From Phycisphaerae bacterium (lineage in GTDB: Bacteria > Planctomycetota > Phycisphaerae > UBA1845): a stretch of 64,000 bases of DNA. Shown piece by piece: positions 54,601 to 61,710 of this stretch. The stretch is from the NCBI GenBank assembly GCA_029260135.1, contig JAJDDV010000024.1, forward strand, positions 1 to 64,000. Direction: 5' to 3'. The position numbers and the translations under genes were made by a program. Numbering within the stretch: position 1 is the stretch's first letter; each line of letters starts with the position of its first letter. The notes beneath the pieces are model-generated. The model was given only the letters and a program-made list of their open reading frames with translations, was not told where the DNA came from and did not search any database.

Positions 54601-55446
54601 CTGACGATCGAACGTCACCGCAAAGTAGAAGGAGCTGGGAAGTGAAACGCGATCGCTGCACAATCCTACTTGAGATATGTCGCAGTCGCCTCCCGGGCAA
54701 TCCTCGAAGGACCGGCAGGGTGCGCCGTCCGACGTGCCTCCGACACAGGTAGGTTGACAATCCACATCGGTGGAACACGCCCGGCCGTCATTGAAGCCGC
54801 CCCTGCATACCTGCGGCGGGATAAGCACCGTCACCTCGTGAAACCCCTCATCCGGCAACGTGATCGAGCCGGAAGTTCCCCCGATGAGCGGCGGACAGTT
54901 GACGTCCCACGGTCGGCAGATCTTCGCCCCCGGACAGGCCGAGTAGAGCGCATAGTCGACCGTAAAGGGCCCATGATCGACGGCCGGGTCGTTGTCCTCA
55001 TCGCCCGAGACGCGGAACACGAACTTGTCCAGAGCGCACCCGGAAACGGATGCGATCGTTATGTCGTCTGCCACGCGTTGCGTCGCACTGGGCCCGAAAA
55101 CGAACCTCCCCATCGTGTTCTCATAAACGAGCTTGCTCGGCCCGCGCTTCGAAGCGTGATCGACACGGGGCACGTCGCCGGACACCACCGTTCGCCCAGG
55201 TGCCGTCGCGTGCTTTTGAAAGTTAGCGCCTGGAGGGAGGGTCCCCAGGACGACGGGCACGCCACGCGGCGCCGAAGAACCGGCGGTAGTCTGTGTGGTC
55301 GAATCCGCCGAGATCTCCTGACCATTTGCCGGCGCAGGTCGGCTGCCTGGATCGTTCGCTGACCCGGACCCGGCCGCAATAGACAAACAGAGGAACGACA
55401 GGCTCAATGCACACGCGGTCCTCACCATGCATTCGATTTGAGGCAT
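51616..55446 (-). CDS. Large secreted Cys-rich protein with dockerin-like end, paralogue A (1276 aa)
   Basis: Start MPQIECMVRT at 55446, chosen because GGAGG is 6 bases upstream; an adjacent ATG at 55449 would have only 3. Signal peptide ALSLSFLCLSIAAGSGSA. The order of parts is the same as in the 47243 gene: FVFRVSGDEDNDPAVDHGPF, Cys repeats of the form CxGGxxxxxxCxxxxDCPGGDC, CCQEVCRRDSFCCLVAWDEDCV near 725, then ..NDECPDAEVLIGENLGTRFDLSGG near 990, and finally GDVNGDGVSDATDVKRML and WGIYSEDIDRSGALSPADLLRLIDLLQG. The two copies diverge moderately throughout, so this is an old duplication. No enzymatic motif. Probably surface-exposed, function unknown. Confidence 0.82.
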   Translation of the reverse strand: MPQIECMVRTACALSLSFLCLSIAAGSGSANDPGSRPAPANGQEISADSTTQTTAGSSAPRGVPVVLGTLPPGANFQKHATAPGRTVVSGDVPRVDHASKRGPSKLVYENTMGRFVFGPSATQRVADDITIASVSGCALDKFVFRVSGDEDNDPAVDHGPFTVDYALYSACPGAKICRPWDVNCPPLIGGTSGSITLPDEGFHEVTVLIPPQVCRGGFNDGRACSTDVDCQPTCVGGTSDGAPCRSFEDCPGGDCDISQVGLCSDRVSLPSSFYFAVTFDRQNAGIVVGAPATLGVSADRYSGSSGCSSAFGGFPEGPHASFDVQFYVRGECADAFPGYHNSMQGGSPYSPGADRFFAEDIQLGTDVCNMVGYEVRFKGSRSNSQGTVEVALHTSLDPLAPRTGGRIQGTRMQSLVWDTDVRVFRRVFSTPILLPAQELWAVFRTTVDTVGPIHTCKEAVVGSTADTVHVYEGDAPSGSWVPWDLSWCHSALDVTIYCDGKAPIGACCDRYMTEGNTCYGGPQDGLPCVSDSNCRCPSGSAGCTSGRCIGDAVCREVPIWACSTPDQWQKGIHCGPVCLGGANNDQPCASDADCPGGSCEGPFCVGGVHDTQACTREADCPGGDCVGGPFPLSCGIGQCCTNDDWCLDVTERECFDRPPGQEGHLFEPAQTCEGGFGDCPYTACFGNDAEVACTLPRPEPGCEESCCQEVCRRDSFCCLVAWDEDCVVWTQGVCRRPYSFNSECYAAWEDGGARLINVRDTVIAGNVGADRGFHPDPEFCCLGGSSPRGRGTIWYRFVAPQPADPADTTVSVSVSTCGTMSLPQFQATDTVIQVLSVAEPDRGLCTDGSQCSVDAQDCADGTPCVFDEAAACSSLATMACDDDAGEVCVGPNGEPAPTHARVCLPDLVPGDMYYVVIGSKTDDDRGAMQISIQSPCEVLARPHIPNDECPDAEVLIGENLGTRFDLSGGTTYPSATLDCVVNECSFTRFKHDIWYDWVAPADGTVTMKACPDGTFWDREVVFAVYEGCACPPDTTRPPICVYGFPTPCSGGVTGTFDVTENTCYKIRLGGDELRASTGEVTINLERTCPDASSIEFLSPPVGVTDARQPHPPSPPMVPQGIDRFVVRGPPNTGVMACWSLCEFGLPFETPSTFFSNIIDHSDGTFSLVLDRPLYPGEVARLKYTDAAGGVVGSSVMVLPGDVNGDGVSDATDVKRMLGVLRGDVASVWGIYSEDIDRSGALSPADLLRLIDLLQGAQAYSPGWNGRSAPAEAEPCP

Positions 55447-55452
55447 CATTCT

Positions 55453-55457
55453 CCTCC
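55453..55457 (-). promoter_or_regulatory. Ribosome binding site deciding the start of paralogue A
   Basis: GGAGG core (within GGAGGAG), 6 bases before ATG 55446 and 3 before ATG 55449. Confidence 0.6.
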
Positions 55458-56201
55458 AGTTCCCACGATAGTACCACAACTCCCTCTGCGAAGGCAACAG
55501 GCGTTCTTCATGGATTTGCCCCGTGGGCGCGTTTGAAGCAGCGGTCACCTATGCCAACAAGCCGGCCTCGACCTCGACGACAAGACACTGCGCCATGCAC
55601 GGCTACACAAGCTGTAGAGTCTCCACACGGACGAGCAAATAACGTCTCGAGGTTTTGTCGAAGACGGAGCGGAAGTGGTCGACGGTGTTCACACAGACGG
55701 TTGGGCGAACACCCTCGCACGCCATCACCCCAACACTGATCTGATGGAAGAAGAGCGGATCGGCCGGCGTAACGTCGGCCCCGAACCGGAGACTACGACA
55801 TAATCACTCGATATGCGCAATCCAATGCGGCCTGCGAGTTTACGCGACGACACAACTGCAAAACGGAAGGTACCTGCGTCGGACGATACCAACTGCTGGA
55901 ATGGGCTCGATCGCACGCCCAACACAGCGGACGATCGTGCGCAACCGACCAGAAGTACATTTTGACGATCCGCCGGTCACCAAAGCGAGTTCGGCGTCAC
56001 GAACGTGGCACTCGGCGATCCGCCGAACGAATCGCGTCCACAAGCCGTCTCCATACTCGGCGGTTCATCCTTACTCCTTTCTTCAACGATTGACACTTGG
56101 AGTGAATATGGCCGCCACATGCACTTGGCGCAAGCGCAGTGACACTTCGCGCGACATCCTCCAGTGGCACACGGCTTGGATTACCAAGTGCAAGATCCGA
56201 T
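55458..56201. other. Long non-coding stretch
   Basis: No convincing gene on either strand. A small hairpin (GGCCGGCG-TAA-CGTCGGCC, 55762-55780, with one G-T pair) is the only structure noticed. Confidence 0.45.
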
Positions 56202-56873
56202 CTACCAGACGCCGGGGATCAGGCGATACCGCACTCGTCGGGCGTACGCTGGATATCCCTCGAGATGCTCGTGCAGGAAGCGGTCTTCGATCAACGTCCG
56301 CCGGATCACGAGGGTCAGCAGGACCCACATCGGCACAGCCGCCCACCACGAACCCAGCGCGATTCCGCTGGTCAGCATCATCACGGAGATGAAGAAGTAT
56401 CCGGGGTGGCGCACGATTCCGTATGGCCCACTGCTGATCAGCGTGTGGCCTCGCTCTTTCTGAATTCTCACGACCGACGAGAAGAACCGGTTGGTGGTCA
56501 TCGTCCACACGGTTGCACCACCGACGACCACAAGAACAACGAAGGCCCCACCCTGCAGCAGCGTGGGGACGTTGTCGGACCAATGAAAGCGTCCGACGTC
56601 GAGGGCGGCGATCAGGCAGTGCGAGAGGCCCAGGAACTTCCCGATGCCGACAATCTTGCGGTCTCGGGCATCTCCGCCCGGTCGTAGCCTCTCCCTGATC
56701 AGTCCGGGATCGAGCAAGAGCAACGCCGACCCCGTACCCACCGCGTAGGCCGCGAGGTACGCCCAGAACCAGGGAAGGTCCCAACGACCGGCGACGGGAA
56801 ACATGCATAGCCCCAGTACGGAGGTGAACAACACCGTCGCACCGAACCCGAGAATGAAGCGTTTCACGGACAT
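56202..56873 (-). CDS. ICMT/PEMT-like membrane methyltransferase (223 aa)
   Basis: Start MSVKRFILGF. Five or six hydrophobic segments, then the signature of the isoprenylcysteine carboxyl methyltransferase superfamily: ISSGPYGIVRHPGYFFISVMM near 150 and EDRFLHEHLEGYPAYARRVRYRLIPGVW at the end. In this superfamily the RHPxY and E...GYxxYxxxVRxRLIPG parts bind S-adenosylmethionine. Bacterial members methylate lipids or small molecules of mostly unknown kind; no prenylated protein substrate should be assumed. It stands alone. Confidence 0.88.
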   Translation of the reverse strand: MSVKRFILGFGATVLFTSVLGLCMFPVAGRWDLPWFWAYLAAYAVGTGSALLLLDPGLIRERLRPGGDARDRKIVGIGKFLGLSHCLIAALDVGRFHWSDNVPTLLQGGAFVVLVVVGGATVWTMTTNRFFSSVVRIQKERGHTLISSGPYGIVRHPGYFFISVMMLTSGIALGSWWAAVPMWVLLTLVIRRTLIEDRFLHEHLEGYPAYARRVRYRLIPGVW

Positions 56874-56997
56874 CACGGTGATCTCTTTGGAATTATGACG
56901 CGCGCGAGGGCATCCGGCCATTACAAATGTCGTTCGGGATTGGAATGGCCGGTTCCGTGCTGCCACCCGTGTTCCGTTCATCGCGGTCTCGTTACCT

Positions 56998-57045
56998 GGG
57001 GCACCCGACCCGTCAGCGCGGCGACAGTGATGGATCGGGTGCCCC
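56998..57045. repeat. 11-base perfect inverted repeat with 26-base loop
   Basis: GGGGCACCCGA (56998-57008) and TCGGGTGCCCC (57035-57045). It lies upstream of the methyltransferase gene and downstream of the SGNH hydrolase gene. It could act as a terminator for the latter, or be part of a small dispersed repeat. Confidence 0.5.
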
Positions 57046-57108
57046 ATTGTTGCGAAGCAACGAGGGGGGCGGACCCGTCAAACGATCGACGCCTGCCAAG
57101 CGCATGTC

Positions 57109-57156
57109 GTAGGGGCCGCTGTGCGGGCCAAACCCGTAGGGGGCGCTGTGCGGACC
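57109..57156. repeat. Two-copy tandem repeat, 27-base period
   Basis: GTAGGGG(C/G)CGCTGTGCGG(G/A)CC occurs at 57109-57129 and 57136-57156 (19 of 21 identical), just downstream of the SGNH gene end. No function visible. Confidence 0.6.
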
Positions 57157-57168
57157 GACGCTCCCTGC

Positions 57169-58233
57169 TCAGTCTTGGTCGCTGGATTCGTAAAAGGCTT
57201 TCCAGATGGCGTCGGCGAAGAGTTTGTGCGTTGCCTCGTTGGGATGGGCATCGCGGGGATTGACGACGAGCGTTTCGGGTGCCTTGCCCGTGATCGTGGG
57301 GAGCAAGTCGACGACCGCTACACCATTGGTGTCGAAGAAGCGTCGCAGTGTGTCGTGGAGGCGCGGGGCGTTGTACTTCTCGCCGCTGATTCGAATAAAC
57401 GGCAGCAGAACCACCCGGAGCTTCACATGGTGATCGTTGCAGTAGGCCATGATAGCGCCGAGCTGTTGCTGGTGTTTGCGCCAGATGGTCTCGTCGCCGA
57501 AGCCCTCGGCCAGCCAGTTGTGGTAGGTCGAGACGGTCGGGACGTGGGGAAGCCAGATGCGCCGGTAAAGGTGGTCGATCAGGCAGGAAGTAGAGAGGTT
57601 GATCCATTCGGGCTTAGGGGGCTGGATCGGATCGAACTCGGGCGAACGCGGCAGCAGCTTCTCGATGTCGTTGGGGACGTAGCCCAGGAGGACTTCGTCG
57701 AGGCTGTAGCGGTCGATGAGGTCCTGAATGGGGACGCGCTGGGCGCCGGTATCCCATCCGGGCTTGGCGACGTTCATCACCTCGACGCGGGCGGCGGAGC
57801 GTTGATCGAAGTAGGCCTGGAGCGCATCGGAAAAGCGATCTTCGACGCGTTCGATGCCCCAACCGTAGACGAAGGAGTCTCCGACGACGGCGATGCGGCG
57901 GCGTCCCGGTGGCTTCTCGACGGTCCACTCTTTGTCGCGGCAGCCCATGGAATTCAGTTGCGTGTGGAGTGCGAACCATCGGCGCGCAGCCAGTGACATT
58001 CCGAAGGCATCCGTCTCGACGGCGAGGTAGCGGAGGTACGTTTCGGCGCCGAGGCCTACGACGCCCAACATACAGAGCGATACCAAGGCGTTGCCGAGGG
58101 CGAGTCCAACCTTGCGACGGCGCTGCCGGGGGAAGAACTTGAAGAAGCACCACGTGTGGAGCAGGATGGAGAGGAAGAGCGCCCACCACAGGAGGTAATC
58201 GGCCAGGTAGCCGAAGAGTGGGCTGGCGAACAT
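57169..58233 (-). CDS. SGNH/GDSL-type hydrolase with N-terminal membrane helices (354 aa)
   Basis: Two or three hydrophobic helices at about 5-70, then an SGNH hydrolase domain. Block I RIAVVGDSFVYGWGIE near 120 carries the catalytic Ser; block II NVAKPGWDTGAQ and block III GYVPNDIE are visible; block V DAHPNEATH near 331 carries Asp and His. SGNH enzymes of this type deacetylate or esterify cell-envelope polysaccharides (AlgJ/AlgX-like). The ATG overlaps the nadC stop by one base (TGATG), so it is translated with nadC, though the functions do not obviously relate. Confidence 0.85.
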   Translation of the reverse strand: MFASPLFGYLADYLLWWALFLSILLHTWCFFKFFPRQRRRKVGLALGNALVSLCMLGVVGLGAETYLRYLAVETDAFGMSLAARRWFALHTQLNSMGCRDKEWTVEKPPGRRRIAVVGDSFVYGWGIERVEDRFSDALQAYFDQRSAARVEVMNVAKPGWDTGAQRVPIQDLIDRYSLDEVLLGYVPNDIEKLLPRSPEFDPIQPPKPEWINLSTSCLIDHLYRRIWLPHVPTVSTYHNWLAEGFGDETIWRKHQQQLGAIMAYCNDHHVKLRVVLLPFIRISGEKYNAPRLHDTLRRFFDTNGVAVVDLLPTITGKAPETLVVNPRDAHPNEATHKLFADAIWKAFYESSDQD

Positions 58234-59138
58234 CAGACGCGCTCCAGCGACAGATCGATGGCGGTGGCGGAGTGGGTGAGGGCACCGATGGAGATGCGAT
58301 CGACGCCGGATTCCGCGACGGCGCGGACGGATTCGAGGGTGATGCCGCCCGAGGCTTCCAGGCCGATCTTGCCGCGGAGGCCGTCGGCGTCTCGAAGGGC
58401 GACGGCACTTCGCAGATCAGCGACGGAGAAGTTGTCGAGGAGAATGACGTCGAGGCCTTCGACCTGAAGGAGTTGTTGTAGTTGTTCGATCGAGTCGGCC
58501 TCGATCATGATGAGCTGGGGTTCGGTGCTCTCTTCTTCGAGTCGGTCCAGAAGGGTCTGCGCTTTCTTGGCGAGGTGCGGCGTGTCGATGCCGGCGAGAT
58601 GGTTGTCCTTGATGAGCACGGCGTCGTAGAGACCTAATCGGTGATTGCGACCGCCGCCGCAACGGACGGCGTATTTTTCGAGGGCTCGCCAGCCGGGGGT
58701 TGTTTTTCGAGTGTCGAGAATTCGGGCATCGGTGTGGGCGACGGCGTCGACGAAGCGACGGGTGAGCGTGGCGATTCCGCTGAGTCGCTGGAGGAAGTTG
58801 AGCAGGACGCGCTCGGCGGAGAGGATCGGACCCAGGGAACCGTGCAACGTGGCGAGCTCGAACGGGGTCGAGTCCCAGGCGGTACCGTCCACGTGCGCTG
58901 GTTCGTCAGGACCGGAGTGGCAGGACCATTCGATTTTTATTTCGTCGTCGTATTGGGCGAGGACGGCGGGAGCGAGTTCGGCGCCTGCGAAGACCCCGGG
59001 TTGCTTGGCGATCAGGCGAAAGAGGGCCTGGGTGTCTGCTCCTTCGAGCAGGCGGGTCGACAGGTCGCCACGTCCGAAGTCCTCTTCCTTGGCGAGTTTG
59101 AGGATTGCGGCTACGTGATCGTCGTCGGTGATGGTCAT
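58233..59138 (-). CDS. nadC: Nicotinate-nucleotide pyrophosphorylase (quinolinate phosphoribosyltransferase)
   Basis: 301 residues, normal length. It converts quinolinate and PRPP to nicotinate mononucleotide in NAD biosynthesis. Visible family motifs: EDFGRGDLSTRLL, RVLLNFLQRLSGIATLTRRFVDAV, DTRKTTPGWRALEKYAVRCGGGRNHR near 140-165 (phosphate-binding Arg and His residues), LYDAVLIKDNHL, IMIEADSIEQL, DVILLDNFSV, LEASGGITLESV and GVDRISIGALTHS. nadA and nadB are not in the window. Confidence 0.96.
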   Translation of the reverse strand: MTITDDDHVAAILKLAKEEDFGRGDLSTRLLEGADTQALFRLIAKQPGVFAGAELAPAVLAQYDDEIKIEWSCHSGPDEPAHVDGTAWDSTPFELATLHGSLGPILSAERVLLNFLQRLSGIATLTRRFVDAVAHTDARILDTRKTTPGWRALEKYAVRCGGGRNHRLGLYDAVLIKDNHLAGIDTPHLAKKAQTLLDRLEEESTEPQLIMIEADSIEQLQQLLQVEGLDVILLDNFSVADLRSAVALRDADGLRGKIGLEASGGITLESVRAVAESGVDRISIGALTHSATAIDLSLERV

Positions 59139-59326
59139 GCGGGCGATTGTCGGCGCCGGTGGTTCAAAAGCAACATCGGAATGACCAATTACTGATTACG
59201 AATTGCGGACTGCCGATGACGAACGGCGGAAAGCGGTTGTCGATTCTCGGATTCCGGAGCAAGTGGATCTCGGGCGCGTGGATCGATGGTGGTCCGGGGC
59301 TTTCGCCGAGACCGCGGGTTATGGTG

Positions 59327-60991
59327 TCAGCGTCCTGACGGCTGGCAGCCGTCGGCTTCTCCTTCAGCCACGCTGGGCGAGGCGTCAGCGGCGTCGAGGG
59401 GTTCCCAGAATCCGAAGACGTCTTCTTCGATCTTGCAGTAGCCGTTGGTCTTGTACTTGACGTAGGAGTTGTATCCCCAATCCATGAACTCGGAGTCTCC
59501 GCCTCCCTGAGTTGTAATGAGGAATCGGTTGGCGAGTTCTCCGAAGCCCTTGGCCTGGTCGACGGGAGACTCCTTGTCGCCGCGGTTGGCGTCTACGGGG
59601 ACCCATCCGTAGGTAGGGAGATAGACCTGAGCCCAGCGATGAAAGGCCTCGTCGATGCTGGCGTCGTCACCGCGGACGACGATGCTTCCCTGGTATCGCG
59701 CGGGAAGGCCTGCGGCACGGCAAAGCGCGACGAAGGTGTAGGTGTATTCACTGCAGGAACCGCTGCCCCGCTTGAGGACGACTTCGGGGATGTCCCATCC
59801 GCCGATCATTTCGTACTCGAGTGAGCCGATGATGAAGTCGTAGATCTTGCGAGCGATCCAGTAGGGGTTGCTCTCATCACCGACGATCTTCTTGGCGGTT
59901 TCCTGAATGTAGGGGGATTGCAGGCGATACCGTGTTCCATCGACCGTGTAGGCTTCGCGAATGTCGGCGGGAATGTCGGCGAGAGTTCCGGTTTGTTCGG
60001 GGATGATCAGGTAACGGATGGCGGAGACTTCGGCGTTGACGTCATACGTCAGGGTTTCTTTTGAACCGGCGGGTACGGTGCCGAGGTTGAACAGGGCGCA
60101 TGACTGGTCCCATCGATCGCGGGCGAACTTTGTGGGGCGGCGCGAGAAGTTGACGTCCGACAGTAGTCTCTGGTTCGGGAGCGTCATGGGGAGGGCCAGG
60201 TTCAGCCTGAGATCGGAGACGGAGGCGGGACCGTAGTTGTTGAGCGCCCAGAGGTATTCGACCCTGGCGCGGCGGGTCTCTTTGAGGCGGTACATCGGCT
60301 TGTCGCGAATCGCGAGCTTGTAGAGTTTGCGTGTTTGAAAGTCGACGTTCCAGAGGTGGTGGTCGGCGTGGGCGATGCCGGCGGGGTAGGGTCCCGGTGC
60401 GTCCATGACGGCGATCACCTTGCCGGTTTCGGGATCGACCATGTAGATTTCGTCTTTGGTTCGATTGCCGACCCAGAGGTAGCGTCCGTCGTGGGTCATG
60501 CATCGACAGCCGGGGTCGGGGGCATCGAAGTAGTCGAGGATGGTTCCGTCGCCGGGGAGGACTCTGTAGATTTTGTCTCGGGCGAGAATGAAGAGCGTAC
60601 CGTTGTTGAAGGCCAATCCGGTCGCGCGTTTCTGCGGTGCCTGAAAGGTGGTCTCAACGATGCCGGTGTCGAGTTTCATGGCCTGGATGGTGCCGGTGTG
60701 GTCATCGGAAATGATCAGTCGCCCCTGCGCGAAGGTGAGACCGTGCGGTTTGAGCGTGGGCGCATTCCAGGAGCGCAGGGTTCTGCCGTCGGACGTGGAG
60801 AGCTCGAAGATCTTCGCGTCGCGCCAATCGGCGACGTAGAGCCGGTCTCCATCGGCGGCCAGGCCGGCCGGATATTTGCAGGGTACATCGAGTGACGCCT
60901 GCGTGTCACCGGGCGCGGCCGACGTCGTACCTGCGAGGGCGAGGACGCTCAGTGTGGCGCCGTATACGATCCGGGGAAAGCCGGAACTCAT
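59327..60991 (-). CDS. Exported beta-propeller plus transglutaminase-like protein (554 aa)
   Basis: GGAG 8 bases before the ATG; signal peptide ending TTSAAPG. The N-terminal half (about 30-240) has NHL/SMP-type propeller blades (YPAGLAADGDRLYVADWRDAKIFELS, KPHGLTFAQGRLIISDDHTG, TGLAFNNGTLFILARDKIY). The C-terminal half is a transglutaminase-like domain: SGSCSEYTYTFVALCRAAGLPARY near 412 with the catalytic Cys, FHRWAQVYLPTYGWVPVDANRGD near 449-465 with His and Asp. Bacterial members act as proteases or amide-bond hydrolases more often than as cross-linkers. The fused propeller may bind the substrate. It follows the small lipoprotein gene by 30 bases. Confidence 0.9.
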   Translation of the reverse strand: MSSGFPRIVYGATLSVLALAGTTSAAPGDTQASLDVPCKYPAGLAADGDRLYVADWRDAKIFELSTSDGRTLRSWNAPTLKPHGLTFAQGRLIISDDHTGTIQAMKLDTGIVETTFQAPQKRATGLAFNNGTLFILARDKIYRVLPGDGTILDYFDAPDPGCRCMTHDGRYLWVGNRTKDEIYMVDPETGKVIAVMDAPGPYPAGIAHADHHLWNVDFQTRKLYKLAIRDKPMYRLKETRRARVEYLWALNNYGPASVSDLRLNLALPMTLPNQRLLSDVNFSRRPTKFARDRWDQSCALFNLGTVPAGSKETLTYDVNAEVSAIRYLIIPEQTGTLADIPADIREAYTVDGTRYRLQSPYIQETAKKIVGDESNPYWIARKIYDFIIGSLEYEMIGGWDIPEVVLKRGSGSCSEYTYTFVALCRAAGLPARYQGSIVVRGDDASIDEAFHRWAQVYLPTYGWVPVDANRGDKESPVDQAKGFGELANRFLITTQGGGDSEFMDWGYNSYVKYKTNGYCKIEEDVFGFWEPLDAADASPSVAEGEADGCQPSGR

Positions 60992-61021
60992 AGTGCATCT
61001 CCTGTGGGAGGGGTCGACGGT

Positions 61022-61480
61022 TTAGCCTTCTGCTGGAGTGCCGGTTGCACTTCGCAGTTTTAGCGACTCGGGATAGTTGAAACGGAGGAACAGCTCGGCG
61101 TCAATCGCCAGGTCGTGCGCTGAGGGTCGATCGGCGTAGCAACGGATCCAGATGGATGCGGCCGGCGCGACGAGCGGGATCTTCACGGCGGAGTATCCGA
61201 TCGACGAGGAGCGCGTTCTTTCTTTCTCGGAGAGCACGATATAGAAGCGAAATCCGTTGTCCAACGTGAGTTCAGCGGCGCGGCGCAGCAGATATTTGTC
61301 GACCTCTTCTTCCGGTGTACTGGTGTTGGCGCGGAAGCTCACGGAGAAGACGTCGGTGGCCACGCGGAATTCGGAATAGCCCTGATCGCGCTGGCGAGCT
61401 TCATACGGTGTTGCGCAACCGCCGGCCAATAAGAAGAACGGAAGCAAACGGGGGAGCCAAATCGTACGGCGTGAGATCAT
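61022..61480 (-). CDS. Small lipoprotein, CC0125/CC1285-like family (152 aa)
   Basis: ATG at 61480 with GGAG 8 bases upstream. Basic start MISRRTIW, hydrophobic run and lipobox LAGGC. The following GYSEFRVATDVFSVSFRANTSTPEEEVDKYLLRRAAELTLDNGFRFYIVL resembles the CC0125/CC1285 family, where a GYS(D/E)..(I/V)....F.V.F.GN....E....LLRAAELTL..G(Y/F) pattern is typical. Function unknown. Probably co-transcribed with the propeller/transglutaminase gene. Confidence 0.8.
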   Translation of the reverse strand: MISRRTIWLPRLLPFFLLAGGCATPYEARQRDQGYSEFRVATDVFSVSFRANTSTPEEEVDKYLLRRAAELTLDNGFRFYIVLSEKERTRSSSIGYSAVKIPLVAPAASIWIRCYADRPSAHDLAIDAELFLRFNYPESLKLRSATGTPAEG

Positions 61481-61710
61481 GGTATGTGCTCCGTCAACGG
61501 ACACGACACGACCGCGCAGATTGTACCGTCCTGTCGAATGGATTGGCAAGGGGCATGAAGCGAATCCAGGGGCGATTTCGCTCGAAATTCGTTGTTGGGC
61601 CGGTATCGACGGTCCTTCAAGAGGCCCTGCGGCGGTGAGCCTTCGCCCAGCCTGTCATGTTAGGAGCTAAACGACTGGGGCCGATCCGGTGCGACTTCTG
61701 AAGCAGAATG

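Noticed and set aside
43033-55446. Cellulosome cluster suggested by dockerin-like ends
   Set aside because: No cohesin, cellulose-binding or glycoside hydrolase domain is visible; such ends are common on planctomycete secreted proteins.
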